From: Murinocardiopsis flavida
GTDB lineage: Bacteria; Actinomycetota; Actinomycetes; Streptosporangiales; Streptosporangiaceae
Direction: 5' to 3'
NCBI RefSeq assembly: GCF_003014485.1
Contig: NZ_PYGA01000011.1
Location: 62,001-126,000, forward strand
Length of the DNA: 64,000 nt
Shown: in pieces, positions 1 to 10,056 of the stretch
How the letters are laid out: the number at the start of each line of letters is the position of its first letter
Numbering within the stretch: the first letter of the stretch is position 1
Program-made: the position numbers and the translations under genes
Notes under the pieces: generated by a model
The model's database searches: none
What the model was told of the DNA's origin: nothing
What the model saw: the letters and a program-made list of their open reading frames with translations, nothing else

Positions 1-1223
1 CCACCTACTGGTACGACGCCAAGGCCGGCCGGACCGCCTACTCCACCGAGCTGCTGTCAGGGCAGAAGGACCTCGCCGCCCTGAACAAGCTGGTCAAGAA
101 GGAGCTCAAGGGCGAGGACGCGGTCGACTCCGCGTCGATCGTGCCGATCCTGCGGGTGTACGACTCGATCGGGTTCAACCCCGACGGCGACCTCGTCGTG
201 GAGTTCGACGAGGGCCAGGTCGCCCCGGTCAAGAGCGGGCGGGTGAAGGCGATCGTGCCCAAGAAGAAGGCCGAGCCGCTGCTCTCGAAGTTCGGTGCGC
301 GCGCCCAGGACGCCGCCACCGTGGTCACCCCGAAGTTCCGCATCACGAAGGAGGCGTCGGCCGCGCCCTCGCCCGAGGCGCCCGCGGCGGCGAAGGTCCC
401 CGGTGTGCTCCCGACCCGCGACGGCGACCTCGACTGCTCGCTGAAGAAGTCCAAGTGCGTCGCGCTGACCTTCGACGACGGTCCCGGCGGGCGCACCGGC
501 GACCTCCTCGACATGCTCGCGAAGCACGACGCGAAGGCGACCTTCTTCCTCACGGGTGAGCCCGTCCGCGAGTTCGCGCCGCTCGTGCGGCGCGAGTACG
601 CCGAGGGGCACGAGGTCGCCAACCACACGGTGACGCACCCCGACCTGACCACGGTCAGCGCCTCGTCGGCCGAAGGCGAACTGGCGACCGTGAACGCGCT
701 CATCCGGCGCGAGACCGGCTTCCAGCCCTCCCTCATGCGCCCGCCCTACGGGGCGACCGACAAGTCCGTCGCCAAGGCCTCGGCCGACAACGGGCTCGCG
801 GAGATCATCTGGAGCAGCGACACCAACGACTGGCGGGACCGCGACTCCTCCGTGGTCGCCAAGCGCGCGGTGGCCGACGCCAAGCCGGGCGCCATCATCC
901 TGATGCACGACATCCACCCGTCGACCGTCGACGCCGTGCCCGAGATCCTCAAGAAGCTCACCGACGACGGCTACAACCTGGTGACCGTGACGCAGATGCT
1001 CGGCGACACCAAGCCGGGCAAGTCCTACAAGGAAGGCGAGATCGCGAAGGAGAAGGAGGAGCCGTCGGCCTCCGCGTCGCCGTCCGCGTCGGAATCGGGT
1101 TCGCCGTCCCCCTCCGGCACCGCGACGAGCGGCAAGCCCGAGGAGTCGGACAAGGAGAGCGGGCAGCCCGAAAAGGACGACAAGGACGCCCAGAAGGACG
1201 AGAAGGACGGCGAGAAGGAGTAG
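1..1223 (+). CDS. Polysaccharide deacetylase with DUF3298-like N-terminal region (5' end missing)
   Basis: The reading frame is already open at base 3, so the gene begins upstream of the window; the first 407 codons' worth of protein are visible and end at a TAG. The N-terminal part (through about position 300) has the look of a DUF3298 domain, as in PdaC-type deacetylases. The catalytic NodB homology domain starts near 455: the motif LTFDDGP carries the catalytic aspartate (466-486), HEVANHTVTH supplies the metal-binding HxxxH pair (610-640), and RPPYG follows at about 738-752. The last 60 residues are a Ser/Pro/Glu/Lys-rich tail with no fold signal. By family this removes acetyl groups from cell-wall glycans outside the membrane; the signal peptide or anchor would lie in the missing part. 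A strong hairpin follows the stop codon. Confidence 0.9.
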   Translation, partial: TYWYDAKAGRTAYSTELLSGQKDLAALNKLVKKELKGEDAVDSASIVPILRVYDSIGFNPDGDLVVEFDEGQVAPVKSGRVKAIVPKKKAEPLLSKFGARAQDAATVVTPKFRITKEASAAPSPEAPAAAKVPGVLPTRDGDLDCSLKKSKCVALTFDDGPGGRTGDLLDMLAKHDAKATFFLTGEPVREFAPLVRREYAEGHEVANHTVTHPDLTTVSASSAEGELATVNALIRRETGFQPSLMRPPYGATDKSVAKASADNGLAEIIWSSDTNDWRDRDSSVVAKRAVADAKPGAIILMHDIHPSTVDAVPEILKKLTDDGYNLVTVTQMLGDTKPGKSYKEGEIAKEKEEPSASASPSASESGSPSPSGTATSGKPEESDKESGQPEKDDKDAQKDEKDGEKE

Positions 1224-1228
1224 CACGG

Positions 1229-1266
1229 GGTACGGGGGCCGTCCGGATCCGGCCGGTCCCCGTACC
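1229..1266 (+). terminator. Hairpin terminator after deacetylase gene
   Basis: The arms GGTACGGGG (1229-1237) and CCCCGTACC (1258-1266) are perfect complements, with further GGCC pairing inside. It starts six bases after the TAG of the deacetylase gene. No T-tract follows, as is usual in high-GC actinomycetes. Confidence 0.7.
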
Positions 1267-1544
1267 GCGCGGCGCGCCCGCGGGGACTGTGGCATAGCCG
1301 ACCTTCCGGGCGTGCTGCCCCCGACCGCACCCGTGTGCGGACCGGCGTATGGTGGGACGCCGTGGGCACGAGGGCCCTCCCTCCAGGATCGCCGCTCGTC
1401 CACTCCCGGCCACCGCCGCACGGGGATGTCCCGTCCCGGCCCGGTTATCGCGCGCCGCAGCGGGAACCCGCTGAAGGAACGGCAGCGTCGGAGTGGACAA
1501 CGAAGCCCACCACACACCCCATGCTTTGTCGAAGGGACGGGCTG

Positions 1545-2162
1545 ATGTCCGTTGCGCGTGCCCGCGACTACGCCTGGCTCCAGGAGAGCCAGCCGGACCT
1601 CGCGGAGGCGTTCTGTCTCTCCTACGTCCGCGGTCTCACCAAGACCGAGGCGCTGCGCCGCCTCGGCGCGGCCGAGCGCAGCCTGCGTTCGCTGCCGATC
1701 GCCGAGGCGGTCGAAGCGGGCCTGTGCTGCGAGGGAACCCCGCCGCTCACCGCGCACGCCCTGTGCGTGGAGGGCTGGGCGGTCATCATCGAGCCCACCG
1801 GGTGCCGCGCCACCCGCCCGGAGATGTACAGGGCGCTGTCGGCCGAGACCGAACTGGTGTCGGTGCGGGTCGTCATGGACCACCGCTACGAGTTCCGGTG
1901 GATCGTCGACGGCGTGCTCCAGGTGTTCTTCGACGCCCGCACCCCCGACATCAGGCGCGGCGTCCGCCCCGACAGCCTCTCGCCCGAGATGGCGTCCGTG
2001 GGCCTCATGGGCGAACTCGACCCCGACGAGGTCGACCCCGGCGCGGCGATCCTCGCGCTCGCCGACCGGGTCACCGGCGTCCGCGTCCGCCCCACCCACC
2101 TCAACGGCCCCCTGCTCGGCGCCGAACTCGACTGCCCCCTGCCGCTGGCCGCCCCGCTCTGA
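1545..2162 (+). CDS. DUF6461-like protein
   Basis: A 205-residue protein. The ATG at 1545 is preceded by AAGGGACGGG, a good ribosome site, so I use it rather than the upstream in-frame ATG at 1335, whose extension is low-complexity. The N-terminal half (YAWL..., then RGLTKTEALRRLGA) and the central segment (IEPTGC, RALSAETELVSV, FRWIVDGVLQVFF) match what I recall of the DUF6461 family of actinobacteria, which often occurs as many paralogues per genome. No signal peptide, membrane segment or catalytic motif is visible. The molecular function is unknown; some family members sit near antiphage or nucleoid-associated loci, but nothing here supports that. It is convergent with the nitroreductase gene. 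Confidence 0.75.
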   Translation: MSVARARDYAWLQESQPDLAEAFCLSYVRGLTKTEALRRLGAAERSLRSLPIAEAVEAGLCCEGTPPLTAHALCVEGWAVIIEPTGCRATRPEMYRALSAETELVSVRVVMDHRYEFRWIVDGVLQVFFDARTPDIRRGVRPDSLSPEMASVGLMGELDPDEVDPGAAILALADRVTGVRVRPTHLNGPLLGAELDCPLPLAAPL

Positions 2163-2287
2163 CCCCGGCCGCCACCGCCCACGGCCGCCGGCAGCGCCGC
2201 TCGTGCCGCCGGCAGCTCCGCTCATGACCCTGCCCGAGGACGGACCGGGGGCTCCCCGGCCACGGCACCGCCGTGCGGTGGGGGCGG

Positions 2288-2836
2288 CTACGGGGTCGGG
2301 CGCGGCGGGCCGGCGAACTCATCGGCGGCGCGGCGGCCGGTCGGCACGGCGGTGACGCGCGGGGGCCGCGGCGCCGGGCGGCCCAGCGCGATGGCGTGCT
2401 CGACGCGCCAGGGCGGGCCGACGCCGAGCAGGTCGGCCGCCGCGCGGACGTTGTCCTCCGGGAAGATCGTCGCGGGGCAGCTCCCGAGGCCGAGCGCGTG
2501 GGCGGCCAGCACGATGGTCTGGCACAGCCGCCCCTCGTCGAAGGAGGCGTCCGCGCCGCCGAGGTCGCGGTCGACCGCGAGCGCGACGACAACGGGCGCC
2601 GCGGCGAGGTGCCCCGCGTAGGCTCCCAGGCCGCCCAGACGGGCCCGCACCGCCGCGTCGGTGGCGATGAGCAGCCGCCACGGCTGCCGGTTGCGGGCCG
2701 AACCGGTCCACCGCGCGGCCTCGACGATGGCGGCGATCTCCGCCTCGGTCACCGCGTCGTCGGTGAACCAGCGCGTGGCCCGCACGGAGCGCAGCAGCGC
2801 GAGCAGGTCGGGTTGCGGTTCGGGCGGCGGGGTCAT
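2288..2836 (-). CDS. Nitroreductase family protein
   Basis: A 182-residue protein of the FMN-dependent nitroreductase fold, the usual length for small single-domain members. The N-terminal RATRWF, the motif SARNRQPWRLLI around residues 46-57 and GLGSCPATIFPED in the C-terminal half are the family's FMN-contacting segments. The ATG has a good upstream GGAGG (CGGAGGTTCCCCG). Such enzymes reduce quinones, nitroaromatics or unknown small molecules with NAD(P)H in the cytoplasm; the substrate cannot be told from sequence. It lies downstream of pyrD on the same strand with a gap of about 90 bases, so co-transcription is possible. Confidence 0.88.
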   Translation of the reverse strand: MTPPPEPQPDLLALLRSVRATRWFTDDAVTEAEIAAIVEAARWTGSARNRQPWRLLIATDAAVRARLGGLGAYAGHLAAAPVVVALAVDRDLGGADASFDEGRLCQTIVLAAHALGLGSCPATIFPEDNVRAAADLLGVGPPWRVEHAIALGRPAPRPPRVTAVPTGRRAADEFAGPPRPTP

Positions 2837-2927
2837 CGGGGAACCTCCGTTCGGGCGGCACCGGCCGGTGGGCGACCGGCGGCGGACGCCGTCGGCGGTG
2901 GCGCGGGCGCGGCCGGCGGGGACGGGC

Positions 2928-4064
<1,137 letters not shown>

Positions 4065-4135
4065 CGGCTGGATCTTCCTTGTTCGTCGTCGGCGGGCCCG
4101 CAGGGACCCGGCCCGCACGGGCCCGCCCGTCCCTG

Positions 4136-4157
4136 CGCGGCCCCGGGCGGGGCCGCG
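4136..4157 (-). terminator. Hairpin downstream of PAC2 gene
   Basis: CGCGGCCCC and GGGGCCGCG form a perfect 9-bp stem with a four-base loop immediately after the PAC2 stop codon. A second stem, GCAGGGAC (4100-4107) with GTCCCTGC (4129-4136), lies next to it. Confidence 0.6.
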
Positions 4158-4160
4158 GGT

Positions 4161-5081
4161 TCAGCGCTCGCCGTTGTCCTGCTCGGCGAGGTAGCGCTCC
4201 AGTTCGGCACCGAGCTCCTCGGCGGTGGGCAGCGCGGACTCGTCCTCGGCGAGCAGCGGACCGGACTCGGCCGTGCGCTCGCGCGCCGCGACGGAGGAGT
4301 CGTACTGCTCTTCGAGGCCGCGGACCACGCGCTGCACTTCGTCGGACGCCTCGACCTGCTGCTCGATCTCGGCGTCGGTCTCGACCGCCGCCTCCTCCAG
4401 CGCGCCGGCGGGCAGGGCCAGGCCCGTCGCGCCGGCGACGTACTCCAGTGCGGCGATCGCCGCGCGCGGGTACTCGGCCTGGGCGAGGTAGCTGGGGACG
4501 TGCACGGCGTAGCCGATGAAGTCGGCCCCCGCCTCGCCGAACCGGTACTCCAAGAGCGACGACGCGCTGCCGGGCACCTGGACCCGGCCGAGCCACGGCG
4601 TGTGCTCGGCGACGAGGTCGCGCCGCGTGGCGTGGGCCGTGACCGTTGCCGGGCGGGTGTGCGGGACCGCCATGGGCATGCCGTGGAAGCCCACGGTCAG
4701 GCCGACCGAGAACCGCTCGGCGAGCTGGCGCACGGCCGCGGTGAACGCCTCCCATTCGCGGTCGGGCTCGAGGCCGTGCAGCAGCAGGTACGGGGTGCCC
4801 TCGGCGTCGGCCATCAGGTAGAGGGCGAGCTTGGGGTCGGCGTAGGAGGTCCAGGTGCTCTCGTCGAACATCATGGCCGGCCGGCGCGACCGGTAGTCGA
4901 GCAGCCGGTCGATGTCGAACGTGGCGATCTCCCGCGCGTCGGACTGGGCGAACAGGGTCTCAACGGCCTGGCGGGCCGCGCCCCCGGCGTCCACGAAACC
5001 GTCCAGGGCTACCAGCAGGACGGGGCGGGCGAGCTCTGGGGGGTCGGGCCGAAGCTCATAGAGATCAGCGGGATCGCGCAC
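4161..5081 (-). CDS. PAC2 family protein
   Basis: A 306-residue PAC2 (proteasome assembly chaperone 2-like) protein. Family features are RPVLLVALDGFVDAGGAA at residues 19-36, FDIDRLLDYRSRRP with the FDES segment, and LLLHGLEPDREW. The C-terminal 70 residues are acidic and predicted helical (EIEQQVEASDEVQRVVRGLEEQ is the kind of segment seen, shortened here to its start). Actinobacteria that have a 20S proteasome carry such proteins, but their role is not settled; no proteasome gene is in the window. The ATG at 5081 follows a gene-poor stretch and the gene lies between pyrD and the ABC-class ATPase on the same strand. Confidence 0.85.
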   Translation of the reverse strand: MRDPADLYELRPDPPELARPVLLVALDGFVDAGGAARQAVETLFAQSDAREIATFDIDRLLDYRSRRPAMMFDESTWTSYADPKLALYLMADAEGTPYLLLHGLEPDREWEAFTAAVRQLAERFSVGLTVGFHGMPMAVPHTRPATVTAHATRRDLVAEHTPWLGRVQVPGSASSLLEYRFGEAGADFIGYAVHVPSYLAQAEYPRAAIAALEYVAGATGLALPAGALEEAAVETDAEIEQQVEASDEVQRVVRGLEEQYDSSVAARERTAESGPLLAEDESALPTAEELGAELERYLAEQDNGER

Positions 5082-5235
5082 CTGGACGGGTCTCCATTCT
5101 CATGCCGCGCGTGGGGTCGTCGCCGAGGGCAGGCCGGGGTCGTGCGGCCGGTACGGCTTTGTCCCAAGGATAGCGAGGCCCGATGACCGGGCCGTGAAGC
5201 ACCAGGGGATCGGGCCGGCGGCCCCGGCGGGCGCC

Positions 5236-7035
5236 TCAGCGCTGCGCGCTGACACGCAGGGTCCGCAAGCGGTTCAGCGCCGCCGCGATCTCCAGCCGCC
5301 GCGGCAGCGCGTAGTCGCCAGAGTAGCCGCCGGCGAGAACGGCGAGACCGTCGTCGGCGATGCGGGCGTCCAGCGCGTCCAGCGCCTCGGCGAGGGTGGC
5401 CCGCCCGTCGAGCAGGCCCTTCTCGGCCAGCGCGCGCATGGCCAGCCCGAGCCCGATGACCTGGCTGGGGTCGACCACCTGGGTGAGACCGCGCACATCG
5501 ATGTCGGTCGCCCCGAAGGTGAGGACGTCCATGTCGCGGCGCTTCAGCCGGGCGCGCCCCTTGGCGGTGGCGTCGACGGAGCGCGGGTCGATCACCCGGT
5601 GCGCCGGGGCGGGGAACGGTGCGTCGGCGCGGTCGGCGGCGAGCGCCCGCGCCTGGGCGGTGACGTCGCGGGGGCGGTAGGCGTCGAGCATGACGACCTG
5701 GTCGGCGACGTCGAAGTAGTCGCCGCTGCCGCCCATGACCAGCACCGTCGACACCCCGTGGGTGCGGTGCAGCGGGCGGACGAGGTCCACGAACGGGATC
5801 AGCGGCTCGCGGTCGCCGTGGACCAGGGCCTGCATCCTGGCGTCGCGGATCATCAGGTTGGTCGCGGTGGTGTCCTCGTCCACGAGCAGGGTCCCGGCCC
5901 CCGCTTCGAGCGCCTCGGCGATGTTGGCGGCCTGCGAGGTCGACCCGGAGGCGTTGTCGGTGCGGAAGTCGGCGGTGCCCGCACCGGTGGGCAGCGTGCG
6001 GACGAACGCGCTGATGTCGGTGCGCTCGACCCGGCGCCCCTCCTCCGCCCTGATCTTCACGGCGTCGCCGCGGGTGGCGACCAGTTCGCGCCCGTCGCCG
6101 GGCACGTGGTCGTACACGCCGCGTTCCAGGGCTTGGAGCAGGGTGGACTTGCCGTGGAAGCCGCCGCCGACGATCAGCGTGATGCCTTCGGGGACGCCCA
6201 TGCCGGTGATCTCGCCGGCGTGCGGCAGCTTCACGGCGACCCGCAGGCTGTCCGGTGCGGAGAACTCCACCGCGGAGTCCGCGCCGCCCGCCATGGGCAG
6301 GTCGCTGATGCCGCTGCGGCGGGGGAGCACGGCGCCGTCGGCGACGAACGCGACGAGTCCGCGCGCGGGGAGCTGCTCGCGCAGCGCCGCGGTGTCCTCG
6401 ACCGTGTCGGCGAACGCGACCGCCTCGGCGGTGTCGAGCGCGTCCCAGCGGATCGCGTCGACCATGGCGGGCAGTCGGTCGCACAGTTCGCGCTGCGCGG
6501 CGCGGCCGTCGATCCGGCGGCCGTTGCCGGGCAGTTCGACACCGAGTTTCAGGTGCAGGGCGCCGCCGTCGATCCGGCAGGCGGAGCGGGCCAGCACCTC
6601 CTGGCCGCCGGCGTCGATGCGCAGCCGTGCGCCCTTGAGCGCGCGGTGCGCCTGCCGGGCCAGGTGGTCGGCCGTGGCCCGGCTCCGCACCGGGGCGCGC
6701 CAGGCGGACTCCGGCAGGGCGGCGACGGCGGCGGGCACGTGCACCGCGACGCGGGACGGCGGTGCGAACGGGTCGGCCTGCACGCGTTCGACGGCCAGCG
6801 TGAAGTCGCCGAAGTCCCATTCGCCCGCCAGCGACTTGTACCGGCCGTAGGAGGAGCCGTCCATGCGGCCCAGTTCGGCGCGCAGGCGGTCGGCGTCGCG
6901 GACACCCCTGATCTCCTCGCCCCCGCCGCTGCCCCCGCCGCGGCCGCCGTATCCGCCGGGCCCGCCGTGTCCGCCTCTGCCACCGTGTCCGGGGCGCCCT
7001 CCGCGGCGCCGCTCCCTGGCGTCGTCTGCCGGCAT
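5236..7035 (-). CDS. ABC-class predicted ATPase (COG3044-type)
   Basis: A 599-residue protein. The ATG at 7035 has GAGGAGG about ten bases upstream; the longer frame to 7164 is arginine/proline-rich and unlikely to be translated. The first 40 residues are Gly/Arg-rich. A Walker A motif GGGFHGKST lies near residue 290 and a Walker B-like LLVDEDTTATN near residue 385; SSYGRYKSLAGEW near the start and GGSGDYFDVAD are hallmarks of the family of cytoplasmic 'ATPase of the ABC class'. There are no membrane segments or paired permease, so this is not a transporter. The biological role of the family is unknown; some members have been linked to RNA or isopentenyl contexts by annotation only. Confidence 0.82.
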   Translation of the reverse strand: MPADDARERRRGGRPGHGGRGGHGGPGGYGGRGGGSGGGEEIRGVRDADRLRAELGRMDGSSYGRYKSLAGEWDFGDFTLAVERVQADPFAPPSRVAVHVPAAVAALPESAWRAPVRSRATADHLARQAHRALKGARLRIDAGGQEVLARSACRIDGGALHLKLGVELPGNGRRIDGRAAQRELCDRLPAMVDAIRWDALDTAEAVAFADTVEDTAALREQLPARGLVAFVADGAVLPRRSGISDLPMAGGADSAVEFSAPDSLRVAVKLPHAGEITGMGVPEGITLIVGGGFHGKSTLLQALERGVYDHVPGDGRELVATRGDAVKIRAEEGRRVERTDISAFVRTLPTGAGTADFRTDNASGSTSQAANIAEALEAGAGTLLVDEDTTATNLMIRDARMQALVHGDREPLIPFVDLVRPLHRTHGVSTVLVMGGSGDYFDVADQVVMLDAYRPRDVTAQARALAADRADAPFPAPAHRVIDPRSVDATAKGRARLKRRDMDVLTFGATDIDVRGLTQVVDPSQVIGLGLAMRALAEKGLLDGRATLAEALDALDARIADDGLAVLAGGYSGDYALPRRLEIAAALNRLRTLRVSAQR

Positions 7036-7297
7036 GTGCCTGCGTCCTCCTCGGTCCTCGTGTGCTGGTGGGGGCGGTCGCGGCGGCCCTCGCCCGCGCC
7101 TGCCCCGCCCTGCGGATGCTATGCGTGCCACACGGGCGGCGCCGCCGCCCGTGTGGCGCGGCACGCACCCGAGTCGCTACATTCGGGGGGATTGGCGGTG
7201 TTCCGCCCGCTGTTCCGCCCGCTGTTCCGCGCGCCCGGCGGCCGTCTCCGGACCCGGTCCGCCGCAACCCGATCCCCCGACCCCCGAGATCGAGTCG

Positions 7298-7915
7298 ATG
7301 AGTTCCGCACACACCGTCCAACGGACCGCCGGACCGCGCCGCCGCACCGCGGTCGCACTCACGGGCCTCGCACTGGCCACGGTCACCCTGACCGGCGCCT
7401 GCGCACTGCCCGGATCGGCGCCCGCCGCCGATGGGGCGCAGCCCGACCCCGGCGGCGACCCCGGGGTCAGCCCGACCGCCGAGCTTCCCGACGACGCGGG
7501 GGTGCACTCCAAGGACCCCGGTGAGCGCGCCGTCGCCGGCGGCACCTCCGACGTCGCCGAGTCGGAGCGGCCCACGCCCAGCCCCAGCCCCAGTCGCACG
7601 AAGAAGGGGACCCCTGGCGGCGGCGGGTTCCCGGCCGCCTACGCGGGGACCTGGAGCAGCCAGTGGTTCCGGCTGGAGCTGGAGAAGGGCGGCCGGAGCG
7701 CGGTGCTGCACCCGGCGAGCGGTGTCTGCACCTGGTCGCTGAGCCTCACCGGCGGCAGCGGCAGCGCGCGCAGCGCCACCGTCGACGGCTCGGGCGCGTG
7801 CGGGAAGCACGATCGCGCGGATCTCGCCCTCGACGGGTCCGACGCCCTCACAGTGACCCTCAAGGGCGGCACGGGCGACGACGCCGTCAAGGAGATCCCG
7901 CTGACCCGCGGCTGA
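7298..7915 (+). CDS. Putative secreted lipoprotein
   Basis: A 205-residue protein that I do not recognise. The start ATG at 7298 gives a typical export signal: RRRTA, a hydrophobic stretch VALTGLALATVTLTGAC, and a cysteine at residue 36 in a weak lipobox (TGAC). A Pro/Ser/Asp-rich linker (residues 40-110, including PSPSPSRTKK) leads to a small C-terminal domain of about 90 residues beginning PAAYAGTWSSQWFRLEL, with two cysteines that could pair. The layout is that of an anchored extracytoplasmic beta-rich domain on a flexible linker. It is transcribed divergently from the ABC-class ATPase gene with a 262-base gap. Confidence 0.7.
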   Translation: MSSAHTVQRTAGPRRRTAVALTGLALATVTLTGACALPGSAPAADGAQPDPGGDPGVSPTAELPDDAGVHSKDPGERAVAGGTSDVAESERPTPSPSPSRTKKGTPGGGGFPAAYAGTWSSQWFRLELEKGGRSAVLHPASGVCTWSLSLTGGSGSARSATVDGSGACGKHDRADLALDGSDALTVTLKGGTGDDAVKEIPLTRG

Positions 7916-8333
7916 CCGCAGCGTCGCCGCCACCGGCCCGGACCTGCGGGGCGATGCCGGGCTACGCGGTGTTCCCGCGGCGGTGTTCTCCGGTCCGCAA
8001 CGCGCCACCCTCGATTGCGGTGATCGGTAGTGGCCCATCGAAAAAGGATCATGACGCGGATCCTTCGCACCTTTCTTTCCGTTTCGGCGCGAAAGCTCCG
8101 CGAAACCGGTAGCTTAGCCGCATGGCCGGTTCCGATGCGGTTCCCCCCTCCTCGGATCCGGCCTAGGCGGAGGAACGCGTCCCCACTCGTTGGCGCGATG
8201 GGCGCCTGTACCCGCCGCGGCCGGCCCTGGAACGACCCACTCGCCCAGGGCCGGCCGCCACACCACCGTGCGCCGGGGCCGGTCGGCCGGGTCCCCGGTA
8301 CCGCCGCGCCTCCCCTGCCTCCTCCACCTCCTA
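7916..8333. other. Intergenic stretch between convergent genes
   Basis: About 420 bases between the lipoprotein gene and the FBP gene. It holds a strong hairpin (8218-8257) and a patch of lower GC at 8020-8125. The short open frame starting at 8051 has no ribosome site and arginine-rich composition; I see no supported gene. Confidence 0.6.
8218..8257 (-). terminator. Hairpin terminator for FBP gene
   Basis: CGGCCGGCCCTGG (8218-8230) and CCAGGGCCGGCCG (8245-8257) are perfect 13-bp complements with a 14-base loop. It lies about 75 bases beyond the FBP stop and between convergent genes, so it may act in both directions. Confidence 0.65.
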
Positions 8334-8843
8334 CTACGCGGGCCCGCCGTCGAGGACGGTGTCCAGGAAGCGGCCGAGGTTGGCGAGCGCGCGGTCGAGC
8401 TTCTCCTCGACCGTGAGCGACTCCTCGTAGCGGCCGAGCCGCGTGGGTGTCCGCAGCCCCCGGACGTACAGCGGGCACGCGAGGTCGTCGCACATGTAGA
8501 CCCCGACCGAGTTGCCGTCCCGCCCCGCCGCACCCGCGCGGGATGCCGTGAGCAGCGACACCCCGGAGCCGGAGTGCCCGGTGAGGCAGATCGAGCAGAC
8601 GGTGGTCCTGGTGAGGCCGCCGCGGACGGGGGGCGGCACCCGCAGCGCGACGCCGACGAGCCCGCCGCCGTGCTCGGCGACGATGTGGCCGCGCTCCGGC
8701 GCGCCGGGGTCGCGCCAGCCCAGGAAGTCGAGGTCGGGCCAGGGGAGATCCGCGAAGTGCCGCGGCAGGCCGAGCCGGTTCGCCGCGCCCTTCGAGCAGT
8801 TCACGAAGGACGCGCGGATCTCTTTCTCACTGATGGGGTTCAC
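8334..8843 (-). CDS. FBP domain protein (FusB-like EF-G-binding zinc finger)
   Basis: A 169-residue protein starting at GTG 8843 with NPISEKEIRASFVNCSKGA, the conserved opening of the FBP (fibronectin-binding/FusB C-terminal-like) family. A treble-clef zinc site is visible: TVCSIC (C83, C86) and YMCDDLACP (C118, C123). DLDFLGWRDPG in the middle is also typical. FusB of staphylococci binds elongation factor G and frees it from fusidic acid; actinobacterial homologues are widespread and their role has not, to my knowledge, been settled. No clear ribosome site precedes the GTG; the upstream in-frame extension to 9212 is low-complexity and rejected. Confidence 0.85.
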   Translation of the reverse strand: MNPISEKEIRASFVNCSKGAANRLGLPRHFADLPWPDLDFLGWRDPGAPERGHIVAEHGGGLVGVALRVPPPVRGGLTRTTVCSICLTGHSGSGVSLLTASRAGAAGRDGNSVGVYMCDDLACPLYVRGLRTPTRLGRYEESLTVEEKLDRALANLGRFLDTVLDGGPA

Positions 8844-9085
8844 GGGGGGCGAAGCTAGCAAAGCCGGAACGGCGTGTCGTGTGGTTTTTCCGCTGGTCTG
8901 CCGCTGGTCTGCCGCTGGTCTGTCCCGCCCCGCCCCAGGTCGCGCCGCGGACGGGCGGGCGCCCGCGGGGGCGGCAACGGGCACGGCCCGCCCCCGCGCG
9001 GTCCGCTCCGGGCCGCGAGGGCCCTCGCCGGCAGCGGCCGGGCGTTCCCGGGAGGGCGGCCCCGGCGCCCGTTCCCGACCGCTCG

Positions 9086-9514
9086 TCAGACGTCCACCAC
9101 TCCGGTGTTCTGACCGGCCACGATGAGCCATCGACCGGCCTCCTTCGCCAGGACGAGCAGCGGGGTGCTCTCGAACTCGTCCTCGACCAGCGCACCGCCG
9201 ACCGTCGACCACCGGCGCTGGCGCACCTTGACCGCAGCGACGTCCGGCCGGACGAACGTCACGTGGATCACCTCCAACGTGGTCTTCGCACCCTGCATCG
9301 CCCCGGGGAGCACCTTGTGCGTGAACGCCGAGATCTCGTCGCGGCCGAAGAGGCGCCGTCCGCCGCCCGTCGTCCAGGCCGCGTCCCGGCGGAACAGTGC
9401 GACGAACTCGTCGGGGAGCTCGTTCATCTGGGAGTGCTCGATCGCCGCGGCCACACCCTTCATGGCCTCGATGTCGGCCGCGCGGGCCCGCTCGTCACTG
9501 CTCATGGTCGTCAT
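9086..9514 (-). CDS. SgcJ/EcaC-like (NTF2-fold) protein
   Basis: A 142-residue single-domain protein with the SnoaL-like/DUF4440 cone fold pattern: an N-terminal helix (EAMKGVAAAIEHSQMNELPDEFVALF), DAAWTTGGGRRLFGRDEI, VTFVRPDVAAVKV, and a C-terminal strand RWLIVAGQNTGVV. This is the arrangement of the SgcJ/EcaC family, annotated as oxidoreductases in enediyne contexts but of unknown activity in most genomes. Two start codons three codons apart (9514 and 9505) are possible. It is a stand-alone gene downstream of the Lrp regulator on the same strand. Confidence 0.8.
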   Translation of the reverse strand: MTTMSSDERARAADIEAMKGVAAAIEHSQMNELPDEFVALFRRDAAWTTGGGRRLFGRDEISAFTHKVLPGAMQGAKTTLEVIHVTFVRPDVAAVKVRQRRWSTVGGALVEDEFESTPLLVLAKEAGRWLIVAGQNTGVVDV

Positions 9515-9588
9515 GGCGGTGAACCTAGATCCTCCAGCGCGCTTGAGGTCAACCCGCGGCGCCGCCGCCGACGCTCCCGCCGGTGGCG

Positions 9589-10056
9589 CTACTCCGGTCT
9601 CGGGGACGCGGCGTCGGGGCGGATGTCCGGTTCGTCGAGGATGAACATGGTCTGGGTGCTGCGGACCTCGGGGATGCGCTGGAGGCGCTCCAGCACGAAG
9701 GTGCGCAGTGCGGCGGCGTCGGCGACCCGGACGAGCAGCAGCAGGTCGACGTCGCCCGACACCAGCGCCGCGTGGTCGACCTCGGGGATGTGGCGCAGGT
9801 ACTCGCGGAAGACCTCCCACGAGTGCTGCTCGATGCGCACCGACACGTAGGCCGACAGCCCGCGCCCGCACTTCTCCGGGTCGACGATCGCGGCGAACCC
9901 GCGGATGACCCCTTCGGAGCGCAACCGGTCGAGGCGGGAGTAGGCGTTGGCGCGCGAGATGTGCGACCGCTCGGCGACCGTGCGTATCGACATGCGGCCG
10001 TCGGCGCGGAGCAGGGCGAGGATCTGATGATCGACTTCGTCAAGCGCTACAGCCAT
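9589..10056 (-). CDS. Lrp/AsnC family regulator of the 2-oxoacid dehydrogenase operon
   Basis: A 155-residue protein. The N-terminal helix-turn-helix (residues 7-55) reads VDHQILALLRADGRMS followed by TVAERSHISRANAYSRLDRL; the C-terminal RAM ligand-binding domain follows (AYVSVRIEQHSW, VSGDVDLLLLVRV, VRSTQTMFIL). It is divergent from the E1alpha gene with a 133-base shared promoter region, the usual position of a BkdR-like regulator that senses branched-chain amino acids or oxoacids. Start at 10056 is the first residue of the family alignment (MAVALDEVD). The 27-residue upstream extension is rejected as low-complexity. Confidence 0.88.
   Translation of the reverse strand: MAVALDEVDHQILALLRADGRMSIRTVAERSHISRANAYSRLDRLRSEGVIRGFAAIVDPEKCGRGLSAYVSVRIEQHSWEVFREYLRHIPEVDHAALVSGDVDLLLLVRVADAAALRTFVLERLQRIPEVRSTQTMFILDEPDIRPDAASPRPE

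Noticed and set aside
8051-8416. Small basic ORF starting MTRILRTFLSVSARK.
   Set aside because: No ribosome site, arginine/proline-rich after 30 residues, and it crosses a terminator hairpin.
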